From positions 1 to 55,878 of the forward strand of contig JBKDZR010000030.1 of assembly GCA_047971485.1 (NCBI GenBank): a DNA stretch of 55,878 bases, written 5' to 3'. The DNA is from JBKDZR01 sp047971485. Lineage in GTDB: Bacteria; Pseudomonadota; Alphaproteobacteria; Rhodobacterales; Rhodobacteraceae. Position 1 is the first letter of the stretch. Each line of letters begins with the position of its first letter. The position numbers and the translations under genes are program-made. A model generated the notes under the pieces. The model saw only the letters and a program-made list of their open reading frames with translations. It was not told where the DNA came from and searched no databases. Below, one piece after another: positions 36,270-44,225 of this stretch.

Positions 36270-36313
36270 TAATTTTCAGCCCTGACAGGATCGCCGTAAA
36301 CAGGAGGCCCCGG

Positions 36314-37381
36314 ATGAGTCGACGGCATATGGACAACAAGTGCAGCATGTATGAAGGCTTGGCCGCCTTGTGCGCGGATGGTCCGGCGGGACTGGAGGGC
36401 CATGTCCAGGCGCTCTATGCGCCGGAGATACAGGTGCGCGCGGCCCATCCGATCAATGAGGGCAGGGGATACGACTTTCTGCTTGATTCCGTGTGGATGC
36501 CGCTTCTGACCGCATTTCCGGACCTGGAACGACGCGATCTGATCGTCATGGGCGGCGCCTATGAGGGGCGTGAGTACGTTGCCATGATGGGCCACTATTG
36601 CGGAACGTTCCGGGCGGACTGGCTGACGATCCCGGCCACCGGGCGGCCGATCTATCTGCGCTATGGCGAGGTGCATGAACTGCGCGATGGCCGAATCGTT
36701 CAGACCAACTGTCTGTGGGATGTACTGGATGTGATCCGTCAGGCCGGCTTCTGGCCGATCGCGCCCAGTCTGGGGACGGAAGGGATGTGGCCGGGGCCGC
36801 TGACGGCCGATGGGCTGCTGCTGTCGCCCCAGGATCCGGGGCAGTCGCAGACCAGTCTGGCGCAGACCCTCGCCATGCATGACACGCTGGCCGCATTCAG
36901 CGATCGGGACGGGGGTGGCCGTGAGGCCCTGCTGGCCATGCCCCAGCGCGATCACTGGCACCCCAGGATGATGTGGTATGGCCCGTCCGGCATTGGCACC
37001 ACGCGCGGCTTGCAAGGGTTTGTCGATTATCACCAATTGCCGTTTCGGACGGCCTTTCCTGGCCGCAAGGGTGGAGGGCAATGGGATGAGATTGCCGATC
37101 TCAAGGCGCAACGCGGCGGCGGCCATTACATCCGCCTCGGGGATGGCCCCTATTCCGTAACCGGTGGCTGGCCTAGTGTGTTCGCGATGCACGAGGGGCC
37201 CGATTTTCTGGGGGTGGGCGCGACGGGGCGGCCTGTCACCATGCGGGTCATGGATTTCTACCTGCATCATGAAGGGTTGATCCGCGAGAACTGGGTGCCG
37301 CTCGATGTTCTTGACCTGTTGTTGCAGATGGGCGTCGATGTGCTGGCCCGTAGTCAAAGCCTGTTTCGCCGGGGCCAGTAG
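36314..37381 (+). CDS. Double SnoaL/NTF2-like protein B
   Basis: A 355-residue protein with two SnoaL/NTF2-like domains (about 10-140 and 185-340). Characteristic stretches are YLRYGEVHELRDGRIVQTNCLWD and TMRVMDFYLHHEGLIRENWVPLD, the strand-turn-strand ends of the fold with paired acidic residues. It has no signal peptide. AGGAGG precedes the ATG at 36314 by 6 bases. It is divergent from the ABC transporter operon and shares a LacI-type site with it; another site follows before the next double-SnoaL gene. The enzymatic role is unknown; family members isomerise, cyclise or dehydrate small molecules. Stop codon TAG. Confidence 0.75.
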   Translation: MSRRHMDNKCSMYEGLAALCADGPAGLEGHVQALYAPEIQVRAAHPINEGRGYDFLLDSVWMPLLTAFPDLERRDLIVMGGAYEGREYVAMMGHYCGTFRADWLTIPATGRPIYLRYGEVHELRDGRIVQTNCLWDVLDVIRQAGFWPIAPSLGTEGMWPGPLTADGLLLSPQDPGQSQTSLAQTLAMHDTLAAFSDRDGGGREALLAMPQRDHWHPRMMWYGPSGIGTTRGLQGFVDYHQLPFRTAFPGRKGGGQWDEIADLKAQRGGGHYIRLGDGPYSVTGGWPSVFAMHEGPDFLGVGATGRPVTMRVMDFYLHHEGLIRENWVPLDVLDLLLQMGVDVLARSQSLFRRGQ

Positions 37382-37416
37382 GCGGTGCACGCCGGGGCTT
37401 TGGTGTGCGATGGATC

Positions 37417-37432
37417 TTGCAATCGTATGCAC
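37417..37432. promoter_or_regulatory. Putative LacI-type operator, site 4
   Basis: TTGCAATCGTATGCAC is the inverse complement of a TGCATACGATTGCAA site. It lies 50 bases before the start of the third double-SnoaL gene. It is the same motif as the sites at 21208, 21306 and 36255. Confidence 0.6.
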
Positions 37433-37482
37433 ACTGTGATCCAGTGCCGGGGATTTCCATTCCCAACCATCAGGACAGCGAC

Positions 37483-38640
37483 ATGGCGACGAAGGACACG
37501 GGCACAAACGGTGTGGTGAAAAGCGACAAGCAGCAGGTCCTGCAGGCCGAACGCCGGGATTTCGTCGATCTGGTTCCCGAGAACCGCGACCGGGTCCAGC
37601 CGATGAAGGGGTTCGACCCGATCTACACCGATATCGTCGATTACATCGTGCGCTGCACCCACCGGATCTGGGATGAGCGCGATGTCGGCCTGATCTACAC
37701 TCACTACACCCATAACTGTGTGGTCTACAGTGCCCTTGGCACGGTCTATACCCGTGAAGAGGTCGTGCAGAACACGATCCAGCGGATGTTCATGCTGCCC
37801 GAACGGCGCGGCATGGCCACCCAGGTGATCTGGAATGGCAATGAAAACGACGGGTTTTAGACCTCGCATCTGGTGACGGGCACGGGGCGGCACACCCAGC
37901 CGGGCATCTATGGCAAGCCCAGCGGGCGGACCTTTGTGGCCCGGACGATCGCCGATTGCATGGTTTATGAGAACAAGATCTACCGCGAATGGCTGGTCGT
38001 CGACACCATGGCGCAGGTCAAGCAGATCGGCCTTGATCCTCAGGCCTTTGCCGAAAATCTGGCGCGCAGCTGTTTCGACAAGGGGCTGTTGTCCATCGAC
38101 ATGGGGGAAAACCGGCGGATGATCGGGCAGTATCCGCCCGAAAGCAAACCGGACCTGGCGATTGCCAACAACGATATCGAGCGTGAGGTTCTGGGCTGGC
38201 TGCACGAAATCCACAACAAGCGGATGTTCGGCAAGATCCGCGAGGTCTACGCCCCCACCGTCCAGTATCACGGTCCGCTGATGAAGGAACTTTACGGCCA
38301 CGGGGCGGTGACCCACCAGACGGTCGGGTTCTACGCTTCGATCCCGGATGGGTTCTACATGCCCCAGCATATCTGTTCGGTTCCCTGCGAGGAAGGTGGC
38401 GTCAAGGTTGCAGTGCGTTGGGTCGTGGAAGGCCATCACCTGGGCTGGGGTGTGCTGGAGGAACTGGGCGCTCCGACGGGCAAACGCGTTCAGGTGATGG
38501 GGATGACCCACTACCATATCAAGGACGGCCGGATCGTAGATGAGTGGAACACCTATGACGAGATGTCGATCCTGATGCAGGTGAAGCTGGCGCAAATGGC
38601 CGATCGCGACACTGTGCTGCCGGCCGGGGATCAGGGCTAA
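37483..38640 (+). pseudogene. Double SnoaL/NTF2-like protein C with in-frame amber codon
   Basis: The frame from 37483 to 38640 would encode 385 residues with two SnoaL-like domains, but codon 126 (37858-37860) is TAG. Translation resumes in the same frame with TSHLVTGTGRHTQPG, and both sides align with protein A, where the equivalent segment reads DDGFLSSHRL: the amber stands at the Leu. A single TTG to TAG change explains it. The downstream part keeps full coding character to 38640. TAG ends several other genes here normally, so recoding is unlikely. It is probably a recent pseudogene, or a base-call error. A LacI-type site lies 50 bases upstream. Confidence 0.75.
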
Positions 38641-38722
38641 GCAGATCTCAGGGGCTTGGCCATGGAAGGTCTTCTCTTCGCCATGCCCATCGACCGGCGT
38701 CAATGGGCCCTGCGCGTTGTTT

Positions 38723-39428
38723 TCAGCGCCTGGGCCTGAGCGCCTTTCGCCAGCCCCTGAACAGCCCGCGTTCGCTTAGCGGCTCGAAGATCGCATCGGG
38801 GCCTTCGGGGTCCAGTATCTCGTTATCGGCCAGCCATTCCTCAAGGCCATTCAATTCCGGCATCGCGAAGGGCTGCAAGCTGCGTCCCTTCGTCTCCGCC
38901 CGCAGGGCCCCGATCGCAGTGGCCAGCGATCCGCTTTGGGCCAGTCGCGCCGCAACCTCTGCCGTCGTCACGCCCAGATGCTCGGCGATCAGGTCGTTGC
39001 GCAGGTGGGCGATGCGGTCGTCGATAACCACGATCTTCTGGTGATGTGAGCTGGCCAGCGGATGGGCGCCGTCCAGCGTCAGGGTGATCTGGCGGTGCCA
39101 TTTCCAGCGCAGGATCGTCGCCAGCGTATTGCCCCGGAACAGCGCCTTGAAGGCCCCGGTATCCCAGCCCAGCAGTCGGATTTGCAGCGCGGGGGTGCGC
39201 GAGGCGAGCCAGAGGATGAAATCCCCCAGCCGTTCCGGCCCCTCATCGCCTTCAAGCCGGATGCGCGCGTCGAAATCCCAGCCGATCAGCATGATGCTGT
39301 GCCGCGCCTTCAACATCGCGGCGCGCACCGCGATAAAGTAATCCTCGGCGTCGACGATGAAGGCGAAGCGATCCGCCTCTTCGATCCGCCAGCAGGTCTA
39401 GCCGGGCCGGAGGCCGCTGTTCTTCATG
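38723..39428 (-). pseudogene. Phospholipase D-family pseudogene with amber codon and internal deletion
   Basis: The leftward frame reads MKNSGLRPG, a TAG at 39398-39400, then TCWRIEEADRFAFIVDAEDY, MLKARHSIMLIGWDFD and the first PLD motif region SSHHQKIVVIDD. It then jumps at about 39015-39030 directly to a C-terminal segment (RNDLIAEHLGV to LSERGLFRGW) that in full-length family members lies more than 200 residues further on, after the second HxK motif. So the gene has both a nonsense codon in place of the expected Arg before TCW and an internal deletion. Only one HKD half-site remains, so no activity is expected. The family-based length comparison is from memory. Confidence 0.7.
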
Positions 39429-39562
39429 TCATCTGCCACGTTCTTGTCGTCCAGATCGCGCATCCATGTCCGGGGGATTCTGCCTCCTCTGCAGTCAGCG
39501 TCAAGCCTTTGGGCGCGGTAGGGTAGGGAAACGTATCTGGTTGGCCTGCGGGGTATCGGACT

Positions 39563-39820
39563 GTGATCGCAAAGAGACGTAGGGTGAAAGGCAGGATGAC
39601 GCATGCCGTGGTATCAAAATACGTCACTCATGGCCTGTGCAAGAACGCCGCCATCGAGCTCTACCGTGCGGGCTGTGACGACGAGATGGTGAAAGCTGTC
39701 ACCGGTCACTCTTGGGTTGAGATGCTGAAAAAATACGGTGGGAAGGTGCGCCAACGTGAGTTGGCGACACGGGCACAAGAAGCCAGAAACAAGATGGAAC
39801 AGAACAAGCCCGGAACGTGA
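39563..39820 (+). pseudogene. Tyrosine recombinase (integrase) C-terminal fragment
   Basis: An 85-codon open frame from a GTG matches only the end of phage-type integrases: VTHGLCKNAAIELYRAGC, then VTGHSWVEMLKKYGG. The HxxR box has Cys in place of the catalytic Arg (HGLC, codon TGC, one transition from CGC), while the GHS and nucleophile Tyr regions remain. The N-terminal domains are absent; the frame is closed by TAG at 39524. It lies 68 bases from the 3' end of tRNA-Cys, the usual place of an island integrase gene, so it is a decayed remnant of one. Confidence 0.75.
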
Positions 39821-39888
39821 AAGTTTCAACGGCTGTTTCAAATTTCAAGGAAAGGACCGGGCAGGATGACGCAAGTGCTTGAAAGTAT

Positions 39889-39962
39889 TGGAGGCGAGTA
39901 CCGGAATCGAACCGGTGTACACGGATTTGCAATCCGCTGCGTCACCACTCCGCCAACTCGCC
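39889..39962 (-). tRNA. tRNA-Cys (GCA)
   Basis: A 74-base tRNA with encoded CCA (39889-39891). The acceptor stem begins GGCGAGT and pairs with ACTCGCC; the anticodon stem-loop is GCGGA-TTGCAAA-TCCGT with anticodon GCA; the T-arm has GGTTCGATTCC. All arms pair. The 3' end faces the integrase remnant, so it is a probable integration site. Confidence 0.97.
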
Positions 39963-40112
39963 GCGCCGTGGTGGGGTAGCTCCTAAACCGTTCGCGGGGC
40001 TGGCGCAAGGGCCACGGTCACCATGTCGTGTCGGGCAAACGCGGCCTCGGTGCTTGCTCCGTCCGGGCGGTTGTGCGATCAATTCGGCGATTGTCAGGAT
40101 ATGAGATCTGCC

Positions 40113-40766
40113 ATGCCGGATTACGCCCTTCGCCGCGAAATGATGGTCGATACCCAGGTGCGTCCGTCGGATGTGACGAAATACACCGTGATCGACGCCA
40201 TGCTGCAGGTCCCGCGCGAGATGTTCGTGCCGCAGGCCTTGGCCGAGGCGGCCTATGTCGGGGAAAACCTGTCCCTTGGGGAGGGCCGTGTCCTGCTGGA
40301 GCCGCGCACCCTGGCCAAGATGCTGGATGCGCTGAACCCCGGGCCGACCGATCTGGTTCTCGATCTGGGCTGTGGCTACGGCTATTCCTCGGCCGTGATC
40401 GCGCGGATGGCCGAGGCTGTGGTCGCTGTCGAGGAAAATGACGCGATGCGTGCTGAGGCCGAGGCCATTCTGGCGGATCAGGGGATCCACAATGTTGCCG
40501 TTCTCGGTGGTCCTCTTGCCGAGGGCGCGCCCCAGCATGGCCCCTATGATCTGGTGATCATTGAGGGGGCGGTTGAGCGGATGACTGATGCCGTTCTGTC
40601 ACAGGTCAAGGATGGCGGGCGTATCGCGGCAATCTTTGCCGAGGGCAGGCTTGGCGTTGTGCGGATTGGTTATAAAATTGATGGCGATGTGTCCTGGCGC
40701 TTTGCGTTCAACGCGGGGGCGCCGGTTCTGGCCGGGTTTCAACAGCCGGCGGCATTCGCCCTTTGA
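40113..40766 (+). CDS. Protein-L-isoaspartate O-methyltransferase family
   Basis: A 217-residue SAM-dependent methyltransferase of the PIMT family. The N-terminal segment MMVDTQVRPSDVTKY and PREMFVPQALAEAAY are typical, and SAM motif I is LVLDLGCGYGYSSAVIA. The family repairs isoaspartyl residues, though the alphaproteobacterial members next to tolC are a divergent branch whose activity is not well defined. I chose the ATG at 40113; 40101 is an alternative with a too-close AGGA. It is followed after 40 bases by the tolC-like gene, as in many Rhodobacteraceae. Confidence 0.87.
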   Translation: MPDYALRREMMVDTQVRPSDVTKYTVIDAMLQVPREMFVPQALAEAAYVGENLSLGEGRVLLEPRTLAKMLDALNPGPTDLVLDLGCGYGYSSAVIARMAEAVVAVEENDAMRAEAEAILADQGIHNVAVLGGPLAEGAPQHGPYDLVIIEGAVERMTDAVLSQVKDGGRIAAIFAEGRLGVVRIGYKIDGDVSWRFAFNAGAPVLAGFQQPAAFAL

Positions 40767-40806
40767 CCGGGGCCGGGATCAGGCCGGACGAAACAGGAGC
40801 AGTTGA

Positions 40807-42222
40807 GTGAAACACCGCGTACCCATGGGGCATGCCTTTTATTCGGTCGTGCTGGCCGCAGGTTTGGCTGCGATGCCGGCCACTTCGGAAACACTGACCG
40901 ATGCGTTGGTTTCCGCCTACAATAACAGCAGCCTTCTGGAACAGAGCCGCGCAGTGTTGCGCGCCTCGGACGAAGATGTGGCCAGTGCTGTGGCCCTGCT
41001 GCGGCCGACCCTGGATTATTCCGCCTCGCGGACCTGGGGCTGGAGCGACAGGGACCAGCCGACCTCGGACAACGATACCGTGACCAATACGCTGGGTCTG
41101 ACCTCGCAGTTGTCGCTTTATGAATTCGGCCGGAACCGCTTGGCGATCGAGGCGGCGAAAGAGGCGGTTCTGGCCGCGCGTCAGTCCTTGCGCAACCAGG
41201 AACAGCAGGTGCTGCTATCCGCCGTCGAGGCCTATATGGAACTGCGCCGGGCGATGGAATTCGTCGATCTGCGCCAGAACAACGTGCGTGTTCTCAGTGA
41301 AGAAATGCGCGCGGCCAATGACCGGTTCGAGGTTGGTGAAGTGACCCGTACCGATGTTGCCCAAGCCGAGGCCCGGCTGGCCGATGCCGAGGCCAACCTG
41401 ATCAGCGCGCAGGGTGATCTGGATGTCGCGCGTGAGGCCTTCAAGCTTGCGGTGGGGCGCTATCCGGAGAACCCGGCGCCGCCGCCGGCCCTGCCCAGAA
41501 CCGCTGCCAATGAGGCCGCGGCCCGGGATGTCGCGGTGCGCGAACATCCGCAGATCCTTCAGGCCCAGCGGTTGGTTTCGGTTGCCGAGATCAATATCGA
41601 GCGGGCCCAGGCAGCGGTGCTGCCGTCCCTGTCGGCCAATGCCAGCGTGGGCTGGAGCGACCAGAATGCGGGGAACAAGACCCTTGAATTCGAACCTTCG
41701 GCCTCGGTCGGGGTGGAATTGCGCGGCCCGATCTATCGCGGGGGGGCACTGAACTCGGCCTACCGCAGTGCGACGGCGCAGCGCGACCTGAACCGTGCCC
41801 AGCTGTTGCGCACAACCGATCAGGTGGCCAACAACGTTGCCCAGGCCTGGACCATTCAGGAAGTGGATCGGGCGATCCTGGTGTCGACAGAACGCCAGAT
41901 CAACGCTTCGCGGGTGGCGTTTGAAGGAACACGCGAAGAGGCGACGCTGGGGGCGCGGACCACGCTGGACGTGCTGAACGCGGAACAGGAACTGCTGGAT
42001 GCGCAGGCGGCCCGGATCTCGGCGGCTGCGCGGTTGCAGGTGGCGGCCTATGCGGTGCTGTCATCCATGGGCCGGTTGACGGTGGATTACCTGCAACTGC
42101 CGGTGACCGCCTATGATCCGTCGGTTTATTACAACGCGGTGCGCAACGCGCCAGCCGTCAACGATGCCAGCGGGCGCGGTCTGCAACTGGATCGGGTGCT
42201 GAAGAGTATCGGCAAATACTGA
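40807..42222 (+). CDS. TolC-family outer membrane efflux protein
   Basis: A 471-residue outer-membrane channel protein with a signal peptide (hydrophobic FYSVVLAAGLAAMPATS) and long helical coiled segments such as LAIEAAKEAVLAARQSLRNQE and DVAQAEARLADAEANLISAQ, which form the periplasmic tunnel. The two repeats of the outer membrane factor family are visible; the second contains VGVELRGPIYRGGALNSAYR. It starts at GTG 40807 with GGAGC 6 bases upstream. It works with inner-membrane pumps or type I secretion systems encoded elsewhere. A stem-loop follows the stop. Confidence 0.93.
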   Translation: MKHRVPMGHAFYSVVLAAGLAAMPATSETLTDALVSAYNNSSLLEQSRAVLRASDEDVASAVALLRPTLDYSASRTWGWSDRDQPTSDNDTVTNTLGLTSQLSLYEFGRNRLAIEAAKEAVLAARQSLRNQEQQVLLSAVEAYMELRRAMEFVDLRQNNVRVLSEEMRAANDRFEVGEVTRTDVAQAEARLADAEANLISAQGDLDVAREAFKLAVGRYPENPAPPPALPRTAANEAAARDVAVREHPQILQAQRLVSVAEINIERAQAAVLPSLSANASVGWSDQNAGNKTLEFEPSASVGVELRGPIYRGGALNSAYRSATAQRDLNRAQLLRTTDQVANNVAQAWTIQEVDRAILVSTERQINASRVAFEGTREEATLGARTTLDVLNAEQELLDAQAARISAAARLQVAAYAVLSSMGRLTVDYLQLPVTAYDPSVYYNAVRNAPAVNDASGRGLQLDRVLKSIGKY

Positions 42223-42234
42223 TCCGCTGATTGG

Positions 42235-42265
42235 ACAGCCGGTGCCTGATGGAGGCGCCGGCTGT
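42235..42265 (+). terminator. Stem-loop after the tolC-like gene
   Basis: ACAGCCGGTGCC (42235-42246) pairs with GGCGCCGGCTGT (42254-42265) with one T-G pair and a 7-base loop, 13 bases after the tolC-like stop. It has no T-run, so it is a GC-rich terminator or an mRNA-stabilising hairpin. Confidence 0.5.
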
Positions 42266-42329
42266 GTCCCGGCCGCCCGAGGAGACCGGGCAGTCACAGA
42301 GCATCCGCCTGACACGGAAGGACCCACCC

Positions 42330-42719
42330 ATGTCTTATGCCTATGATCCCGACAATATTTTCGCCAAGATCCTTGCCGGTGAAATTCCCTGCGCGCGCAT
42401 TGCCGAGACCGAGCATGCCCTGGCCTTTCGCGATATTCATCCCCAGGCGCCGGAACATGTGCTCATCATTCCCAAAGGTCCCTATGTGACCTACGATCAT
42501 TTCGCCGCTGAGGCGTCGGCCGATGAGATTGTGGATTTCACCCGGCTTGTGGCCAAGGTTGCAGCGGAACTGGCCGTCGCGCCGCCGGAGGGCAGGGGCT
42601 ATCGGTTGTTGTCCAATGCCGGGGTCGATTCCCATCAGGAAGTGCCGCATATGCATGTGCATCTTCTGGCCGGCCGCAGCTTGGGACCTTTGGTCGAACC
42701 TGAGGTCGGCGTGGTTTGA
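42330..42719 (+). CDS. HIT-family (histidine triad) protein
   Basis: A 129-residue HIT protein (HinT group). The histidine triad is HMHVHLLAGR with His107, His109 and His111. N-terminal IFAKILAGEIPCARIAE is typical of HinT. It hydrolyses purine nucleoside phosphoramidates and related adenylated compounds. GGAAGGA is placed before the ATG at 42330. The stop overlaps an AT-rich 8-bp stem-loop (TGATTTTT/AAAAATCA, 42717-42736) that may end transcription. The remaining 240 bases to the convergent ABC gene are empty. Confidence 0.93.
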   Translation: MSYAYDPDNIFAKILAGEIPCARIAETEHALAFRDIHPQAPEHVLIIPKGPYVTYDHFAAEASADEIVDFTRLVAKVAAELAVAPPEGRGYRLLSNAGVDSHQEVPHMHVHLLAGRSLGPLVEPEVGVV

Positions 42720-42975
42720 TTTTTGATTAAAAATCAGGGTGTTGTTTCGCATTCTTCACCCGAGATGCGCGCGGCATTCAGGACAAGACGTGCCGGGTTT
42801 GTGACCGGGTGGTCATGTCTTCGCCGGGGGCGATCTGTTCCCCCGGCTTTGGTATGCGTTTTTGCCCATGCCTGCACAAAAGCGGGATTGTTTTGGGCGC
42901 CTCGACCATGGTCTGACAGGCGTGTAAAATCAAAAACCTACAGCGTTTCAGAGGCGTCCTCTTTTCCGTGACGCG

Positions 42976-43914
42976 CTATGGGCTGGCACTTCCGGTCAGG
43001 GACAGGAACACATCCTCAAGGTTGGGCTCTTCCGTGCGGATATCGACCAGACCGATCCCGGCCGTGCGCAGGGCATCGAGGATGGCCTCGGGCGAGGTTT
43101 GCGACCGCGCGTAGCGAAAGGCCAGATCGCCGCCGGCCCGGCGGTCCAGATCGACCCCGGGCAGGCTTGGTACGGTGGCCGGGGGCGCGTCGGGGGTGAT
43201 GACCAGGGTCTTGGCATCCAGCCGGCCGAGAAGGGCCGACGTGCTGTCGCGGGCCACCACCTGGCCGTGGTTGATGATGGCGATCTGGTCGCACATTTCC
43301 TGGGCCTCTTCCAGGTAATGGGTGGTCAGGATGATCGTCATCCCGCGTTCCCGGTTCAAGCGCCGGACATTGCGCCACAACATCTGGCGCAGTTCGATAT
43401 CCACACCGGCGGTGGGTTCGTCCAGCACCAGCACGGCGGGGCTGTGGACCATGGCCTTGCCCAGCAGAAGCCGGCGCTGCATGCCCCCCGACAGGGTCCT
43501 GGCGTAGGAATCGGCCTTGTCGGTCAGGCCGATCATTTCCAGGATCTCGTCGGTGCGGCGTTGGGCCTTGGGCACGCCATAAAGCCCAGCCTGCACGTCC
43601 AGCGCCTGATAGGGGGTGAAGAACGGATCGAGGTTCAACTCCTGGGGCATGACGCCGATGGCCGCGCGGCTTTGGCGGGGGTTGATGTCCTGATCGAAGC
43701 CCCAGATCTTGACCTTGCCCGAGGTCTTCAGCACCAGCCCGGCCAAAATGTTGATCAGCGTCGATTTCCCGGCCCCATTGGGCCCAAGAAAGCCAAAGAC
43801 GGATCCGGCGGGCACGGTCAGGTCGATGCCTTTCAGCGCCTCTTTCGGTACTTGCCGGCCGCTGCCACCATAGGTTTTGCGCAGGGCTTCGATTTCAATG
43901 GCAGTTTGTGACAT
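42976..43914 (-). CDS. ABC transporter ATP-binding protein (exporter type)
   Basis: A 312-residue ATPase of the ABC-2/DrrA-like exporter class. Walker A GPNGAGKST, signature LSGGMQRRLLLGKA and Walker B VLVLDEPTAGVD are intact; the C-terminal 90 residues have the regulatory extension of this class (RTEEPNLEDVFLSLTG). The start at 43914 (MSQTAIEIEAL) follows AAAGG. No permease gene adjoins it in this window: the downstream neighbour is the convergent HIT gene and the upstream one is the divergent zinc-finger gene. Its partner is therefore encoded elsewhere. Stop codon TAG. Confidence 0.92.
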   Translation of the reverse strand: MSQTAIEIEALRKTYGGSGRQVPKEALKGIDLTVPAGSVFGFLGPNGAGKSTLINILAGLVLKTSGKVKIWGFDQDINPRQSRAAIGVMPQELNLDPFFTPYQALDVQAGLYGVPKAQRRTDEILEMIGLTDKADSYARTLSGGMQRRLLLGKAMVHSPAVLVLDEPTAGVDIELRQMLWRNVRRLNRERGMTIILTTHYLEEAQEMCDQIAIINHGQVVARDSTSALLGRLDAKTLVITPDAPPATVPSLPGVDLDRRAGGDLAFRYARSQTSPEAILDALRTAGIGLVDIRTEEPNLEDVFLSLTGSASP

Positions 43915-44038
43915 GTCGGACCTTTCGGGACCTGTCCCGGGGGGGGCGCTGGGGGCTTGCCCGGGCGGGGGCGATGGGTATTCTGGGGCTGATCTATGCC
44001 GCCCCTCTGCCCGGGGTGCAACCGACGAGGACCTTGTG

Positions 44039-44218
44039 ATGCCCATCGACCCGCCTGAAACCGAGATCACCGACCAGTGGCGTGTGGCCTGTGATGGCGG
44101 TGGCGGCGCGCTGGGCCATCCGCGTGTCTGGCTGACGATCCCGAAGGGCCGGGGGTGGGTTGAATGTCCCTATTGCGACAAGAAAATCATCCACAGCAGC
44201 ATGGCTGAAAAGGCCTGA
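44039..44218 (+). CDS. Zinc-finger protein of the NDUFS6-like (zf-CHCC) family
   Basis: A 59-residue protein with the zinc ligands Cys18, His27, Cys43 and Cys46 (VACDG, GHPRVWL, VECPYCDKK). The family corresponds to the bacterial counterpart of the complex I accessory subunit NDUFS6 and is common in alphaproteobacteria. GAGG precedes the ATG at 44039 with 8-base spacing. It is divergent from the ABC ATPase gene. Eight bases after its stop, the 572-bp inverted-repeat element begins, so its terminator may have been displaced. Confidence 0.88.
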   Translation: MPIDPPETEITDQWRVACDGGGGALGHPRVWLTIPKGRGWVECPYCDKKIIHSSMAEKA

Positions 44219-44225
44219 GCCGCCT

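Noticed and set aside
37483..39428. Amber codon reassignment (for example pyrrolysine) suggested by two in-frame TAG codons
   Set aside because: TAG ends several intact genes in this window in the normal way (13015, 18616, 37381, 42976, 46683, 47552, 55643), no pyrrolysine genes are seen, and the expected residues at the two sites are ordinary Leu and Arg.
39424..39627. Short minus-strand open frame opposite the integrase remnant
   Set aside because: It has no family features and overlaps the start region of the PLD pseudogene in another frame.
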